From assembly GCF_024137965.1 (NCBI RefSeq), contig NZ_CP099975.1, positions 372,001 to 436,000 on the forward strand: DNA of 64,000 nucleotides, read 5' to 3'. The translations under genes were made by a program, and so were the position numbers. Origin of the DNA: Halomonas sp. Y3 (GTDB taxonomy: Bacteria; Pseudomonadota; Gammaproteobacteria; Pseudomonadales; Halomonadaceae). Below, piece by piece: positions 1-9,757 of this stretch; the first letter of the stretch is position 1, and every line of letters starts with the position of its first letter. The notes under the pieces were generated by a model, which saw nothing but the letters and a program-made list of their open reading frames with translations, ran no database searches and was not told the origin of the DNA.

Positions 1-3000
1 AGGCATACTCGGTCAGGGTGGTGGTGATGTCGGTAAACTCCAGCACTGACAGGGTGTTATCGACAAGGGCGGCGGCCACGTCGTCCAGCACATCGTCCAA
101 GAGAGAGGTAAGACCAAGGACGTCGAGCGCGTCTGTCAGAACGCCGACCAGGCTATCCACACCCAGCCCGTTTACGGTATTCAGTAGCGGCTCGACAACG
201 GTACGCACCAGCAGTGGACCAACCAGCGGCCCCAGAGCGGACTCCAGTGTATCGAGCACGACTGCCTGGTTCTCCGGCCCCAGAACGAAGCCCTGATCCC
301 CCAGCTCTTGCAGGCTAAGCCCCGTCAACAGGCTTTCAAGCGCGCTGCCGTCGCTGCGCACCACGACCGTATAGTTCCCGCTCTCCAGGCCTTCGGCAGT
401 GGTGGTCAGACTGTTGGGCCCGGTAGCACCCAGGACTCCGATGCCGGCGATATCCGCCAGTAGCGGGTTGTCCTCATCGGTGGCGGCCGCAAAGACAACC
501 TCCCCGCTCTCGTCCAGCACTTCGACAACAAAGCCGCTGGCTACCGCAGCGAGGTTGGTCTGGCTGACCTCGATCTGAACGTCTCCGATGAAATCGTCCG
601 TTACACTCAGCGGTACGCTAGCATCGGGGTCGCTACCGACCAGCGCGTCTGCCTCCAGCACCGACACATTACTCTCCGTCTGCGGCTCATTGACCACAGC
701 GGACTGATTGCCCATATCCAGTGCGACGCTATCCGGCTGAGCATCAAGCTCCGGCAGCGACTCGCCGTCGATTTCGATGGTCAGGTTGGCGGTCGCTTCG
801 TTGAGGCCATCGGATACCGTATAGGTAAAGGTATCGGACTCGCCCAGGGAGTCACGGTCGCCGTTGGCGGCGTAGCTGTAGCTGCCGTCGGCGGCAATGG
901 TCAGCACGCCGTAGAGGCCGGCGATCTCCACCGAGCCGCTCTCGGGCACCATGACCGGATCGCCGGAGGGGTTGCCCTCGGCATCGAGGAGCTGAACCTG
1001 GGAGATCTCGCTTCCCGGCACCAGCTGGTCGGCTTCGTTGCCCTCGCCTTCTCCAGTGATCACATTGCCCTCGACCGGCTGATTGGCAGCGAAGCTGTAC
1101 TCGGTCAGCGTGGTGGTGATGTCGGTGAACTGGAAAGCCGTCAGCGTATTGCTAAGCAGTGCCTCGGCTAGGGTGTCGACCACGGTATCGAGGGCGGCAG
1201 AAAGCCCCAGCGTGTTCAGGACATCCGACAGGACTCCGACCACCTCTCCGACGCCGAGTCCGTCGACTGTGCCGAGCAAGGGTTCCAGCAGGGCCCTGAC
1301 GCCGCTACCCAGCCCAAGATCAAGTCCTTCTGCCAGTAAATACTCGTTGAGGCCATCCTCCACGGCGTCGAGTATCAGTTCCTGGTTTTCCGGGCCCAGC
1401 ACCACGCCAGCATCGCCCAGTTCCTCCAGAACAAGGCCGCCATCCTCCGGGTCGCTGACCAGCAGGTTCTCCAGTGCGCTCTGCTCATTGCGCACGACCA
1501 CGCTGTACTCGCCCGGCACAAGGCCGATCAGCACCGCGGTCAGGGTGTCATCACCGGTCAGGCCGAGGATTTCCAGGCCGCCGACATCCCCCACCATGGA
1601 ATCGTCGGTGCCCCCCTCATAGACCAGGTTGCCACCTTCGTCATAGACCTCGACGCGGAAGGCATCGGCCACTGCCACCAGCGCCGTCTGCTGGACCTGC
1701 AGTGCCACCTCGCCGGTCTGCCCTTCTGCCACGGTAAAGGTGGTGCCGGAGAGTTCGCCACCTTCGCCCTCGGCGACACCCAGCACCTGAACGTTTTCCT
1801 CGGTTTCAGAGGGGTAGACGGTGACGGACTGCTCGCCCAGATCCAGCGCGGCGGCATCGTCGACGGCATTCAGCTCGACGATCTCGACGGCGCCCAGCGC
1901 GCCCGGCGGGCTGGTCAGCTCACCCACTGTCTGACGGGCGATCACGGCGCCGTCGGCATATTCGTCAGCGGAAAGCTCGAAGCTGTCGCCGTCGCCTTCG
2001 ATCCAGTTATTGCCACCGTCGATGGAGTACTCCCAGGTGGCGCCGGCTATCAGGCCGCCCACCTCGACGGTGCCGTCGCTGGTGATGCCATCGCCATCGA
2101 TACCGGTATCGTTGGCCAGCGTCAGGGAGAGTACCGGAGGGGCCTGGGGCGCAGTGGCCTCCGTGGGCGCCGACTCGTTGCCCGCTTCGTCGGTGGCGGT
2201 AACGGTCACCTCTTCCCCATCGGTCAGCGGCTCGTCCAGCTCGATGGTGTAGCTACCGTCTTCATCGGCCGTAGTACGGCCCAGCTCGTTGCCGTCGTCA
2301 TCACGCACGATCACGGTGCTGCCCGGTTCGGCCTCGCCACTCACGGCATCGCCGGCGTCATTGAACGCCGCCGTCGGAGCGTCCGGGGCGGTGGTGTCCA
2401 CGCTCACCGCGCCCAGCTCGCCGTTGTCACTGGTGTTGCCGGCTTCGTCGGTCTGGCGGGCCAGGACCTCGCCGTCGGCGTAGTCGCCTTCCGGCAACTC
2501 AAAGCTGTCGCCTGTGCCCTCGGTCCAGCTGGCACCGCCATCGGTGGAGTATTCCCAGGTGGCGTTCTCTTCCAGGCCGCCCACATTGACGGTGCCATCG
2601 CTGGTCACGCCGTCGACGTCACCGGTGTCGTTAGCCAGCGCCAGGGTCGGAGCGTCCGGGGCGACAGTGTCGATGGTCAGCGTAAAGCCGGTGCTGTCCG
2701 CGGAGACGTTGCCGGCGGCATCGGTGGCCGTGGCGGTAAACGTGACGGTGTCATCCGCCAGCGCCGGCACCTCGAAGCTCCAGTGGCCGTCTGCATCGGC
2801 CGTAGTGGTACCGATCTCGGTACCGTCCTGGAACACGGTCACGGTGCTGTCTGCCTCGGCGGTCCCTTCCAGGGTCGGGGTGTTGTCGTTGGTGACATCG
2901 CCGTCGGCCAGATCGCCGGCCGGCTCTACATCATCCACGGCGCCTGTGATGACCGGAGCGTCCGGGGCGGTGGTGTCCGGCGCGGTGGCGGTGGTCGGGT

Positions 3001-5914
3001 CGGACTCGTTGCCGGCCGCGTCGGTGGCGGTGACCTCGACTTCCTCGCCGTTGGTCAGCGGCTCGTCCAGCGTGACGGTGTAGCTGCCGTCCTCGTCGGC
3101 GGTGGTGCGGCCCAGCTCATTGCCCTCGTCATCGCGCACGATCACGGTGCTGCCCGGCTCGGCCTCGCCACTCACGGCATCGCCGGCATCATTGAACGCC
3201 GCCGTCGGAGCGTCCGGGGCGGTCAGATCGAGCTCGACGCTGGTGCTGGCGGTCAGCTCGTTGCCGTTATTATCGGTCGCCACGGCTTCGATGGTCAGCG
3301 GACCATCGGTCAGCGTGCTGACGTCGATATCCGTCACGCTGAAGTCACCGTTTTCATCCACGGTGGCCGTTGCGGTGACGCTGTCACCGTTCTGGTCGGT
3401 GATGGTGATCGCCACCTCACCGCCTTCAGCCACATCGGCGCTGGTACCGTCGATGTCTACGCTGGCGGCGTCGTTATCCACGCTCGCATTGACGGTCAGG
3501 TCCGCGTCCAGCGCATCCAGTTCAGCGGTGACCGTGGCGGTCAGCTCGTTGCCGTTGTTATCGGTGGCCACGGCCTCGATGGTCAGCGGACCATCGGTCA
3601 GCGTGCTGACGTCGATATCCGTCACGCTGAAGTCACCGTTTTCATCCACGGTGGCCGTTGCGGTGACGCTGTCACCGTTCTGGTCGGTGATGGTGATCGC
3701 CACCTCACCGCCTTCGGCCACATCGGCGCTGGTACCGTCGACGTCTACGCTGGCGGCGTCGTTATCGACCTGAGCGTTGACGGTCAGGTCCGCGTCCACC
3801 GCATCCAGCTCGGCGGTGACCGTGGCGGTCAGCTCGTTGCCGTTGTTATCGGTGGCCACGGCCTCGATGGTCAGCGGACCATCGGTCAGGCCGCTGACGT
3901 CGATATCCGCGGCGCTGAAGTCACCGTTTTCATCCACGGTGGCCGTTGCGGTGACGCTGTCGCCGTTCTGGTCGGTGATGGTGATCGCCACCTCACTGCC
4001 TTCGGCGACAGCGGTGCTGGTACCGCTAATGCTGATAGTTGCCGCATCATTATCGACTTCGGCTTCCACGGTCAGATCGCCATCAGCATCGGCGTCGGCG
4101 TCCGCATCGGCATCCGCATCGGCGTCGGCATCCGCGTCGGCGTCTGCATCCGCATCCGCGTCGGCATCGGCGTCGGCATCCGCATCGGCGTCCGCGTCGG
4201 CATCCGCATCGGCGTCCGCGTCGGCATCCGCGTCGGCGTCCGCATCGGCGTCCGCATCGGCATCCGCGTCGGCATCGGCGTCGGCGTCTGCATCCGCATC
4301 CGCATCCGCATCCGCATCCGCATCGGCGTCTGCGTCGGCATCGGCGTCCGCGTCGGCATCCGCATCGGCGTCCGCATCGGCGTCGGCATCGGCATCGGCA
4401 TCGGCATCGGCATCCGCATCGGCGTCGGCATCGGCATCGGCATCGGCATCGGCATCGGCGTCGGCGTCGGCGTCTGCATCCGCATCCGCATCCGCATCCG
4501 CATCCGCGTCGGCATCCGCGTCGGCGTCTGCATCCGCGTCGGCATCCGCGTCGGCGTCGGCATCCGCGTCGGCGTCCGCGTCTGCATCGGCATCCGCGTC
4601 GGCATCGGCATCCGCGTCGGCATCCGCATCGGCATCGGCATCCGCATCCGCATCGGCATCCGCATCGGCATCCGCGTCGGCGTCTGCATCCGCATCCGCG
4701 TCGGCGTCCGCATCGGCGTCTGCGTCGGCATCGGCGTCCGCGTCGGCGTCGGCGTCAGCATCAGCGTCCGCATCCGCATCAGCATCGGCATCAGCATCAG
4801 CATCAGCATCAGCATCGGCGTCGGCATCGGCGTCGGCATCGGCGTCCGCATCCGCATCGGCATCCGCGTCGGCGTCGGCATCCGCGTCGGCATCGGCATC
4901 CGCGTCGGCATCCGCGTCGGCGTCTGCGTCTGCATCGGCATCCGCGTCGGCGTCCGCGTCTGCATCGGCATCCGCGTCGGCATCCGCATCGGCGTCCGCA
5001 TCGGCGTCGGCATCCGCATCGGCGTCGGCATCGGCATCGGCATCCGCGTCGGCATCCGCATCGGCGTCCGCATCGGCGTCGGCATCCGCATCGGCGTCGG
5101 CATCGGCATCCGCATCCGCATCCGCATCGGCATCGGCATCCGCATCGGCGTCGGCATCCGCATCGGCATCCGCATCGGCGTCCGCATCCGCATCGGCATC
5201 CGCGTCGGCGTCGGCATCCGCGTCGGCATCGGCATCCGCGTCGGCATCCGCGTCGGCGTCGGCATCGGCATCGGCATCGGCATCCGCGTCGGCATCCGCG
5301 TCGGCATCAGCATCGGCATCGGCATCCGCATCGGCGTCCGCATCCGCATCCGCGTCGGCATCGGCATCGGCATCCGCATCGGCATCCGCGTCGGCGTCTG
5401 CATCCGCGTCGGCATCGGCATCGGCATCGGCATCGGCATCCGCGTCGGCATCGGCGTCTGCATCCGCATCATCCGCTGCAGAGCTGCTGCTGCTGGCGAC
5501 TGCTGCTATAGCAGCGGCGCCTAGGCCTGCTGCTGCAACCGCGAAGGGTAGGGGGATCGGGGCGGCACTGCTGTCAGCTGTCTCATCAAGGAATATGTAC
5601 TCAACCGGCTGAAGGCCGTTGCTCATCGGCTGTGGGAAGGTGGCTGCGACTAAGCGGTCGTTGTCATCCAGGAAGTAGAGCTCGCTGGCTTCTTCGTCCT
5701 CCAGGTAAAAGTTCAGAACCCTGAAGGTTTTGCCTGACTTGGTCTCGACCAGGAGGTCCTGGCCCTCCCTCACGATGACATGCACTTCACGAAAGGAGAG
5801 CTCCAGCAGCACCTTGCTTGGTTCGCTCAGGGGAAGGGCTTCGCTGAACTCATGGAGCCGCCCATGCGCTGAGGGGTCGCTCTGCAGGGGGCTGATGCTG
5901 GCGCGAATGGACAT
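1..5914 (-). CDS. Giant BapA/LapA-type biofilm adhesin (3' end beyond window)
   Basis: Surface adhesin presumably exported by a type I system. The ATG at 5914-5912 is preceded by AAGGAG. The frame stays open to the window edge, giving at least 1971 residues; the C-terminus is not visible. Residues 1 to about 115 form the BapA-type prefix domain (motifs [20 protein letters not shown] and [11 protein letters not shown]). An Ala-rich hydrophobic stretch and Ser run follow, and residues about 147-610 are nearly pure Asp-Ala dipeptides. Next come three 96-residue repeats (about 615-903), several bacterial Ig-like modules marked by TAPDAP, and two longer modules containing [10 protein letters not shown] or [10 protein letters not shown], each ending in [12 protein letters not shown]; a VCBS-like domain lies between them. 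There is no signal peptide, as expected for type I export. No RTX nonapeptides occur in the visible part. Family call firm; export by the neighbouring system is inference. Confidence 0.9.
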   Translation of the reverse strand, partial: MSIRASISPLQSDPSAHGRLHEFSEALPLSEPSKVLLELSFREVHVIVREGQDLLVETKSGKTFRVLNFYLEDEEASELYFLDDNDRLVAATFPQPMSNGLQPVEYIFLDETADSSAAPIPLPFAVAAAGLGAAAIAAVASSSSSAADDADADADADADADADADADADADADADADADADADADADADADADADADADADADADADADADADADADADADADADADADADADADADADADADADADADADADADADADADADADADADADADADADADADADADADADADADADADADADADADADADADADADADADADADADADADADADADADADADADADADADADADADADADADADADADADADADADADADADADADADADADADADADADADADADADADADADADADADADADADADADADADADADADADADADADADADADADADADADADADADADADADADADADADADADADADADADADADADADADADADADADADADADADADADADADADADADADADADADADADADADADADADADADADADADADADADADADADADADADADADADADADADADADADADADADADADGDLTVEAEVDNDAATISISGTSTAVAEGSEVAITITDQNGDSVTATATVDENGDFSAADIDVSGLTDGPLTIEAVATDNNGNELTATVTAELDAVDADLTVNAQVDNDAASVDVDGTSADVAEGGEVAITITDQNGDSVTATATVDENGDFSVTDIDVSTLTDGPLTIEAVATDNNGNELTATVTAELDALDADLTVNASVDNDAASVDIDGTSADVAEGGEVAITITDQNGDSVTATATVDENGDFSVTDIDVSTLTDGPLTIEAVATDNNGNELTASTSVELDLTAPDAPTAAFNDAGDAVSGEAEPGSTVIVRDDEGNELGRTTADEDGSYTVTLDEPLTNGEEVEVTATDAAGNESDPTTATAPDTTAPDAPVITGAVDDVEPAGDLADGDVTNDNTPTLEGTAEADSTVTVFQDGTEIGTTTADADGHWSFEVPALADDTVTFTATATDAAGNVSADSTGFTLTIDTVAPDAPTLALANDTGDVDGVTSDGTVNVGGLEENATWEYSTDGGASWTEGTGDSFELPEGDYADGEVLARQTDEAGNTSDNGELGAVSVDTTAPDAPTAAFNDAGDAVSGEAEPGSTVIVRDDDGNELGRTTADEDGSYTIELDEPLTDGEEVTVTATDEAGNESAPTEATAPQAPPVLSLTLANDTGIDGDGITSDGTVEVGGLIAGATWEYSIDGGNNWIEGDGDSFELSADEYADGAVIARQTVGELTSPPGALGAVEIVELNAVDDAAALDLGEQSVTVYPSETEENVQVLGVAEGEGGELSGTTFTVAEGQTGEVALQVQQTALVAVADAFRVEVYDEGGNLVYEGGTDDSMVGDVGGLEILGLTGDDTLTAVLIGLVPGEYSVVVRNEQSALENLLVSDPEDGGLVLEELGDAGVVLGPENQELILDAVEDGLNEYLLAEGLDLGLGSGVRALLEPLLGTVDGLGVGEVVGVLSDVLNTLGLSAALDTVVDTLAEALLSNTLTAFQFTDITTTLTEYSFAANQPVEGNVITGEGEGNEADQLVPGSEISQVQLLDAEGNPSGDPVMVPESGSVEIAGLYGVLTIAADGSYSYAANGDRDSLGESDTFTYTVSDGLNEATANLTIEIDGESLPELDAQPDSVALDMGNQSAVVNEPQTESNVSVLEADALVGSDPDASVPLSVTDDFIGDVQIEVSQTNLAAVASGFVVEVLDESGEVVFAAATDEDNPLLADIAGIGVLGATGPNSLTTTAEGLESGNYTVVVRSDGSALESLLTGLSLQELGDQGFVLGPENQAVVLDTLESALGPLVGPLLVRTVVEPLLNTVNGLGVDSLVGVLTDALDVLGLTSLLDDVLDDVAAALVDNTLSVLEFTDITTTLTEYA
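3207..4070 (-). repeat. Three tandem 288-bp (96-residue) Ig-like repeats
   Basis: The phrase gtcag beginning at 4071, 3783 and 3495 marks an exact 288-bp period. Each unit encodes VDNDAA..., [20 protein letters not shown] and [20 protein letters not shown] with few substitutions. The near-identity of units 2 and 3 at DNA level suggests recent amplification or conversion. Confidence 0.9.
4080..5475 (-). repeat. Asp-Ala dipeptide-coding hexamer repeat of adhesin 1
   Basis: About 1.4 kb in which the minus strand reads (GAY GCN) continuously, encoding roughly 230 Asp-Ala pairs. Third codon positions vary irregularly (GAC/GAT, GCC/GCG/GCA/GCT), so the DNA is not a simple identical-unit satellite although the protein is nearly uniform. 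The other frames therefore also stay open as Ser-Ala, Arg-Ile/Gly-Val and Met/Pro/Arg/Thr polymers, which are not real genes. Confidence 0.95.
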
Positions 5915-5989
5915 GGTGGACTCCTTGAGCTGGGGATCTTCGTATCCCGATGGTAACTGCTTTATTGTTAAATGTAATGCTCGGGTTGG

Positions 5990-6004
5990 GCAAAATTGCT
6001 GCCC
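5990..6004 (-). promoter_or_regulatory. Putative sigma-54 (-24/-12) promoter of adhesin 1
   Basis: The minus strand reads GGGCAGCAATTTTGCC, with the diagnostic GG-N10-GC spacing and good GGCA and TTGC elements. The predicted start of transcription near 5978 gives a leader of about 65 nt to the adhesin ATG. A sigma-54 activator gene lies 8 kb away. Located by eye. Confidence 0.45.
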
Positions 6005-6470
6005 TTTCAAGCTAGCACAGCCAGCACAAGGCTCTAGGCACCTTCATTCTCTTCAGGAGCGTCATGCGGCTCTAAGAGCAGGGTGAGTGGCGGCGAAGCT
6101 GCGGTGATTGTTCTGGTGCCAGATAAAGTCATTAAATTGCTTGAAATTGTTAAAAGATTTATTTTTTGGTTATTTTAGATCGCAATTTATGTTTCTATGT
6201 AATATTACTTTGTTGCTGGTGTTGTTTGGCAGAGCCTTTCAGTTCAATACTATGCGCTTTAATGTTCCATGTTACGTTACATTTATGAGAGGTGTTCCTT
6301 TTCGCATGAAACATGGCTTGGTTGAAAAGATGGCCCATGGTTATTAGACAGTGGGCAAGGCAATGAGGATGTTTTGTTTTTTATAATAAAAACAATGTCT
6401 TGCCACTTCTCATTCAAGCTTTTGGCGCATTACAACCCTGTTGATAAGGTGATGCCCTGATTTTTTTCTT
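6005..6470. other. AT-rich divergent intergenic region
   Basis: Intergenic stretch between the adhesin and the divergent small gene at 6568; about 6110-6470 is strongly AT-rich. I see no convincing gene: an open frame at 6108-6347 has no ribosome-binding site or family likeness. An imperfect inverted repeat has arms at 6351-6365 (GTGGGCAAGGCAATG) and 6393-6406 (CAATGTCTTGCCAC). It lies about 120 bp upstream of the predicted start of the 6568 transcript, where an enhancer-binding protein would be expected to bind. Confidence 0.5.
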
Positions 6471-6472
6471 TT

Positions 6473-6488
6473 TGGCATGAAGCTTGCT
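6473..6488 (+). promoter_or_regulatory. Putative sigma-54 (-24/-12) promoter of small gene A
   Basis: TGGCATGAAGCTTGCT matches the TGGCACG-N4-TTGCW consensus at all but one specified base, with exact GG-N10-GC spacing (GG 6474-6475, GC 6486-6487). The predicted transcript starts near 6499, leaving a leader of about 70 nt before 6568. It is the best of the four sigma-54-like sites in this island. Confidence 0.65.
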
Positions 6489-6567
6489 TGCTTATGAGTG
6501 GGGTTGGTGAAAAACTTCTCCTTGCCCCAAACGGTAATTAAACGAAACGATCGAGGATTTAGACATC

Positions 6568-7224
6568 ATGGCGATTTCGACTCTGACCGGTCTGGTTGAT
6601 GGTCTGGTAGGCGGCGGCGAAGAAGGTGGCCTGCTGGGCGGGCTTGTAGGTGGAGAAAGTGGTCTGCTGGGCGGCCTGCTTGACCTGGGCGGACTGGGCG
6701 GTGGCTCCAGCGTTGATGCCGTGGCGGTTGGTAACGCTGCTGCACTTAACGCGGACGGCCTGGTCAACAGCGTGATTGATGGCATGAATGGCCTTGTCAA
6801 CACCACGCTCAACACCACCTTCGACGGCGTGCAGGGGCTGGCCGAGAGCACCATCGTCAGCAGCGCCGGCGCCATGAACTCCGTTGCAGAGAGCGCCATT
6901 GCCTTTACCGAGCAGAGCAGCACCAAGGCTTTTGACTCTGCAGGCAACCTGGTCTCTGAAAGCGCTACTCTGAGCACAGCGCCCGGCGCCGAGATCATGC
7001 AGAGCTATGCTGCCGAGACACTCGGTCCGCTGACTGCCGGCGTTGGCAATGGCATCGACGGCATGCTGAGCGGCGTTGGTGAAGGGGCCGGCCAGGCCAT
7101 GGCTAACCTGGGCAGCGGCATTCCGGAAATGCTGCCGGGCACCGTGTCTGCGCTGGGTGCCGACATTGTCAGTGCATCCGACAGCGGTGGTCTGCTGACC
7201 AACCTGCTGAACGTTCTGATCTAA
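6568..7224 (+). CDS. Small Gly/Leu-rich leaderless protein A, candidate type I secretion substrate
   Basis: 218 residues; no family recognised. Residues 1-55 are a low-complexity Gly-Leu segment (repeated GGLLGG). The remainder is Ala/Ser/Gly/Asn-rich with no Cys and ends in a hydrophobic tail (LLTNLLNVLI). There is no Sec signal peptide or membrane helix. From residue 56 on it is nearly identical to the product of 9266-9856, which sits in the type I secretion gene cluster; that linkage and the absence of a leader suggest an exported substrate or adhesin partner. ATG is preceded by GAGGATTT. A perfect inverted repeat just downstream probably terminates it. GC content is higher than in the adjacent TolC-like gene. 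Function is unknown. Confidence 0.8.
   Translation: MAISTLTGLVDGLVGGGEEGGLLGGLVGGESGLLGGLLDLGGLGGGSSVDAVAVGNAAALNADGLVNSVIDGMNGLVNTTLNTTFDGVQGLAESTIVSSAGAMNSVAESAIAFTEQSSTKAFDSAGNLVSESATLSTAPGAEIMQSYAAETLGPLTAGVGNGIDGMLSGVGEGAGQAMANLGSGIPEMLPGTVSALGADIVSASDSGGLLTNLLNVLI
6733..7224 (+). repeat. Inverted repeat copy 1 (492 bp)
   Basis: Same sequence, in opposite orientation, as 9266-9757. By hand count there are about 36 mismatches in 492 positions, no indels, and one perfect stretch of about 150 bp. It spans the conserved 3' part of small gene A. Confidence 0.9.
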
Positions 7225-7230
7225 GCCAGA

Positions 7231-7261
7231 CAGGGCTCTCTCGGTTTACGAGAGAGCCCTG
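7231..7261. terminator. Perfect 13-bp inverted repeat between convergent genes
   Basis: CAGGGCTCTCTCG, loop GTTTA, CGAGAGAGCCCTG. It lies 7 bp after the stop of small gene A and 20 bp beyond the end of the TolC-like gene, so it could serve both directions. No strong T tract follows on either strand. Confidence 0.7.
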
Positions 7262-7280
7262 ATTTAACAATGGCTTATAG

Positions 7281-8705
7281 CTAAAAGCCGTTATTTAATT
7301 TAATCATTTTCAAAAAATGCTGAGGCATTACGGTGGCCAAAACTGCCCAGCCAGACATTTTTACAGCTAATTCTTGACGTTCCTGGTTAGCGACTCTCCT
7401 CACCCACTCAGCCTCCAGCTCAACGGCTTCCATATTGCTGCCAAAACCATGCCTGGCTCTGGCTCGGTGTAGCTCCATCGCTTCACGAGCACTGGCTTCA
7501 GAGTTTTTTATAATTTCAAGCTCTTGCCGGTTCGCGCGCAAGTCGCTCAATGCCTCTTGAGCTAAATCGATAAGTTCGTGCTGTAGCTCATCATACCGCA
7601 ACTGGGCCATGCGTAATGCTGATTGCGAAGAATCGATGTTTGCTCGTTCTGATGTAAAAGGCCCTAATGGCTGTTTCAAGGATAGCCCAATAATAAAGTT
7701 GTCTCGCCCCATGTCATCTATAGCATTCATTGCGCTTTGCGAGTCAACACCGATAAAGGAGTAGTTTGCAATCAGAGAGACCTTGGGGAGGATGGTTCCC
7801 CGCGCAGAATCCAGTTGCCGATGCGCAGAGTCTATGCGATTTTTTGCTGCTTTAAGCGACGGATGTTCTGCAATATGAGCCTTAGGTTGAACAAGGTGCA
7901 TTACAGGAGGTGTGGGTATGGTGCCTATGTCTGCATAAATTGTATTTCTTGCTGTTCCGATGCCGGGAGTGCCAAGATGGCGCAGGAGGCGGGCAGAAAT
8001 ATGCTCTTGTTGCATCTGGCCTTGAAGAAGCTCTGACTGTGCGTCAAGCCAATCCGCTTCCGCTGATTGTACGACAGTCTTGGCTAAGCGGCCTTCTTTG
8101 AAACCCTCTTTTGCAAGTGACAGCCTTTTTTCAAAGAGAGCTGCCCGATGTCTACTGGAGCGTGTGAAAACTTCTGCACTAGCCAGATCAACATATAGCT
8201 TTAGTGCTTGTAAAAACTCGTTTACTACAATGGCGTCTAACTCTGCTTCGTTGGCGGCAAGATCCGAGGTGGCCGCGCGAAAACTGGCTTGATGCTGCCC
8301 TCCATTGAAGAGGCTAAGCTCAGCGGAAAGCGCAGCATAGCTGTTGTAGAAGCTCTCGCTGGCGTCAATGACGCTGCCGCCAACAATAGTGCTGCCACTG
8401 CCGGAATAGTTTTGTGACCTGAGTGTTTGAAGCGACAGATCCAGTTGTGGAAGGAAGGCACCCCTAGCTTGGCTTTTGCGAGACTCTGCCTGAATGATTA
8501 GCTCTTGCTGCTTCAGCATTGCCGGGGTGCTAGACGCTACCTTATCAAGCACTTCTTGCAGCGCTATACGATGAGCCGGTTGCACCTGTGCCTGAAGTGT
8601 AGTGTTCGCACTAGCACTGATCGCACTGGCTACGGCCGGGGCTGAGTAAAGCGGAAAAAACGCCAGCAACAGGGCTGTAAATCTTGGCTTGATGCCTTGT
8701 GTCAT
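7281..8705 (-). CDS. TolC-family outer membrane factor of the sigma-54-linked type I system
   Basis: 474 residues. Outer-membrane channel component that would complete the tripartite exporter with the ABC and HlyD-type genes upstream. The N-terminus is a Sec signal peptide (hydrophobic TALLLAFFPLYSAPAVASA, residues about 11-29). The rest shows the duplicated long coiled-coil helices of TolC proteins (for example QALKLYVDLASAEVF and ALSDLRANRQELEII). The ATG overlaps the stop of the 160-residue gene by 4 bp, so the two are translationally coupled. The gene is clearly AT-richer than the window average. Its last residues (FLKMIKLNNGF) run to within 20 bp of the shared terminator. Confidence 0.88.
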   Translation of the reverse strand: MTQGIKPRFTALLLAFFPLYSAPAVASAISASANTTLQAQVQPAHRIALQEVLDKVASSTPAMLKQQELIIQAESRKSQARGAFLPQLDLSLQTLRSQNYSGSGSTIVGGSVIDASESFYNSYAALSAELSLFNGGQHQASFRAATSDLAANEAELDAIVVNEFLQALKLYVDLASAEVFTRSSRHRAALFEKRLSLAKEGFKEGRLAKTVVQSAEADWLDAQSELLQGQMQQEHISARLLRHLGTPGIGTARNTIYADIGTIPTPPVMHLVQPKAHIAEHPSLKAAKNRIDSAHRQLDSARGTILPKVSLIANYSFIGVDSQSAMNAIDDMGRDNFIIGLSLKQPLGPFTSERANIDSSQSALRMAQLRYDELQHELIDLAQEALSDLRANRQELEIIKNSEASAREAMELHRARARHGFGSNMEAVELEAEWVRRVANQERQELAVKMSGWAVLATVMPQHFLKMIKLNNGF

Positions 8706-9184
8706 ACGAAAGAAACGTCCAAGTCCGCAGGGGAAGTCATTTCTAACAATGATAGTGTCTGTAGAGGTATCTGATTAGCGAAAGCAGGCATTTCGGTTGA
8801 AATCAGGTTTCCTGTGTCTTGAAGAAGTGCTTGAATGTCATTTGCAGACTGTTGTGCATCAAGGCCAATTCGATTGTCCAAGCCGTTGTTGATTCTGTCG
8901 ATGGCATGATCATAATGGAATCGTTCTTCAATAATGACTCCACCATCTTCCTGAGGAGTGATGCTTGTCTCCATGGTGCCCCGCTGCATGTTCGCACCTA
9001 GCAGAGCATGTAATGAGACTGCACTACTTGAAATTCCGCCTAGGCTGATGAGGTTGGCCTCCAATAAGCTTTCGCTTATGTCTTGATTGAACTGCATAGC
9101 CATGCGGTCAATGGTGGAGTTAATTGTTTGAGTAGTCAGTGAGGTCAGGCTGTTGCCAAAACCATGTGAAATAAGTATTGACAT
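8702..9184 (-). CDS. Unrecognised 160-residue leaderless protein between small protein B and the outer membrane factor
   Basis: No family recognised. It has no signal peptide, no membrane segment and no Cys. It is Ser/Asn/Leu-rich, with a central acidic/aromatic patch (GGVIIEERFHYDHAIDRI) and a polar amphipathic remainder. Its N-terminal TQTINSTIDRM faintly resembles NSVIDGM in the two small Gly/Leu-rich proteins; this is weak. It is co-oriented and coupled to the TolC-like gene by an ATGA overlap, with good GAGGAGCTTCC ahead of its ATG. Possible roles are a second exported substrate or an accessory factor of export. Conservation of the gene order would be informative. Confidence 0.75.
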   Translation of the reverse strand: MSILISHGFGNSLTSLTTQTINSTIDRMAMQFNQDISESLLEANLISLGGISSSAVSLHALLGANMQRGTMETSITPQEDGGVIIEERFHYDHAIDRINNGLDNRIGLDAQQSANDIQALLQDTGNLISTEMPAFANQIPLQTLSLLEMTSPADLDVSFV

Positions 9185-9210
9185 GGAAGCTCCTCGGTAA
9201 AGCAGAATTG

Positions 9211-9235
9211 GTCGGCGCCAATTGATGGCGCCGAC
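9211..9235 (-). promoter_or_regulatory. Intercistronic hairpin after small gene B
   Basis: GTCGGCGCC, 7-nt loop, GGCGCCGAC is a perfect 9-bp stem between small gene B and the 160-residue gene. No T tract follows on the minus strand, so it fits an attenuator or mRNA-stabilising hairpin that would give the upstream small protein more product than the downstream genes. A 13-bp direct repeat TTGGGAAGCCCGT (9240-9252, 9254-9266) lies between it and the stop codon. Confidence 0.55.
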
Positions 9236-9265
9236 CTCGTTGGGAAGCCCGTGTTGGGAAGCCCG

Positions 9266-9757
9266 TTAGATCAGAACGTTCAGCAGATTAGTCACCAGGC
9301 CACCGCTGTCGGATGCACCGACAATGTCGGCACCCAGCGCAGACACGGTGCCCGGCAGCATTTCCGGAATGCCGCTGCCCAGGTTAGCCATGGCCTGGCC
9401 GGCCCCTTCACCAACGCCGCTCAGCATGCCGTCGATGCCATTGCCAACGCCGGCAGTCAGCGGACCGAGGGTCTCGGCAGCATAAGTTTGCATGATTTCG
9501 GCGCCGGGCGCTGTGCTCAGAGTAGCGCTTTCAGAGATCAGGTTTCCGTTGCTGTCAAAAACCTTGGTAGCGCTCTGCTCGGTAAAGGCAATGGCGCTCC
9601 CTGCAACGGAGTTCATGGCGCCGGCGCTGCTGACGATGGTGCTTTCCACTAGCCCCTGCACGCCGTCGAAGGTGGTGTTGAGCGTGGTATTGATCAAGCC
9701 GTTCATGCCATCAATCACGCTGTTGACCAAGGTGTCTGCGTTAAGTGCAGCAGCGTT
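9266..9757 (-). repeat. Inverted repeat copy 2 (492 bp)
   Basis: Partner of 6733-7224 in opposite orientation. The pair flanks about 2.0 kb holding the TolC-like and 160-residue genes, a geometry that permits inversion by homologous recombination. Confidence 0.9.

Noticed and set aside
4080..5475. Possible CRISPR-like array because of regular repeats
   Set aside because: The period is 6 bp with no spacers; it is protein-coding.
3777..5612. Long plus-strand and alternative minus-strand frames (Ser-Ala, Arg/Ile/Val/Gly, Met/Thr/Arg polymers) over the adhesin 1 repeat
   Set aside because: They are frame shadows of the GAY-GCN repeat; none has a credible start, domain or ribosome-binding site.
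6108..6347. 79-residue hydrophobic open frame in the AT-rich gap
   Set aside because: No ribosome-binding site, no family likeness, and composition explains it.
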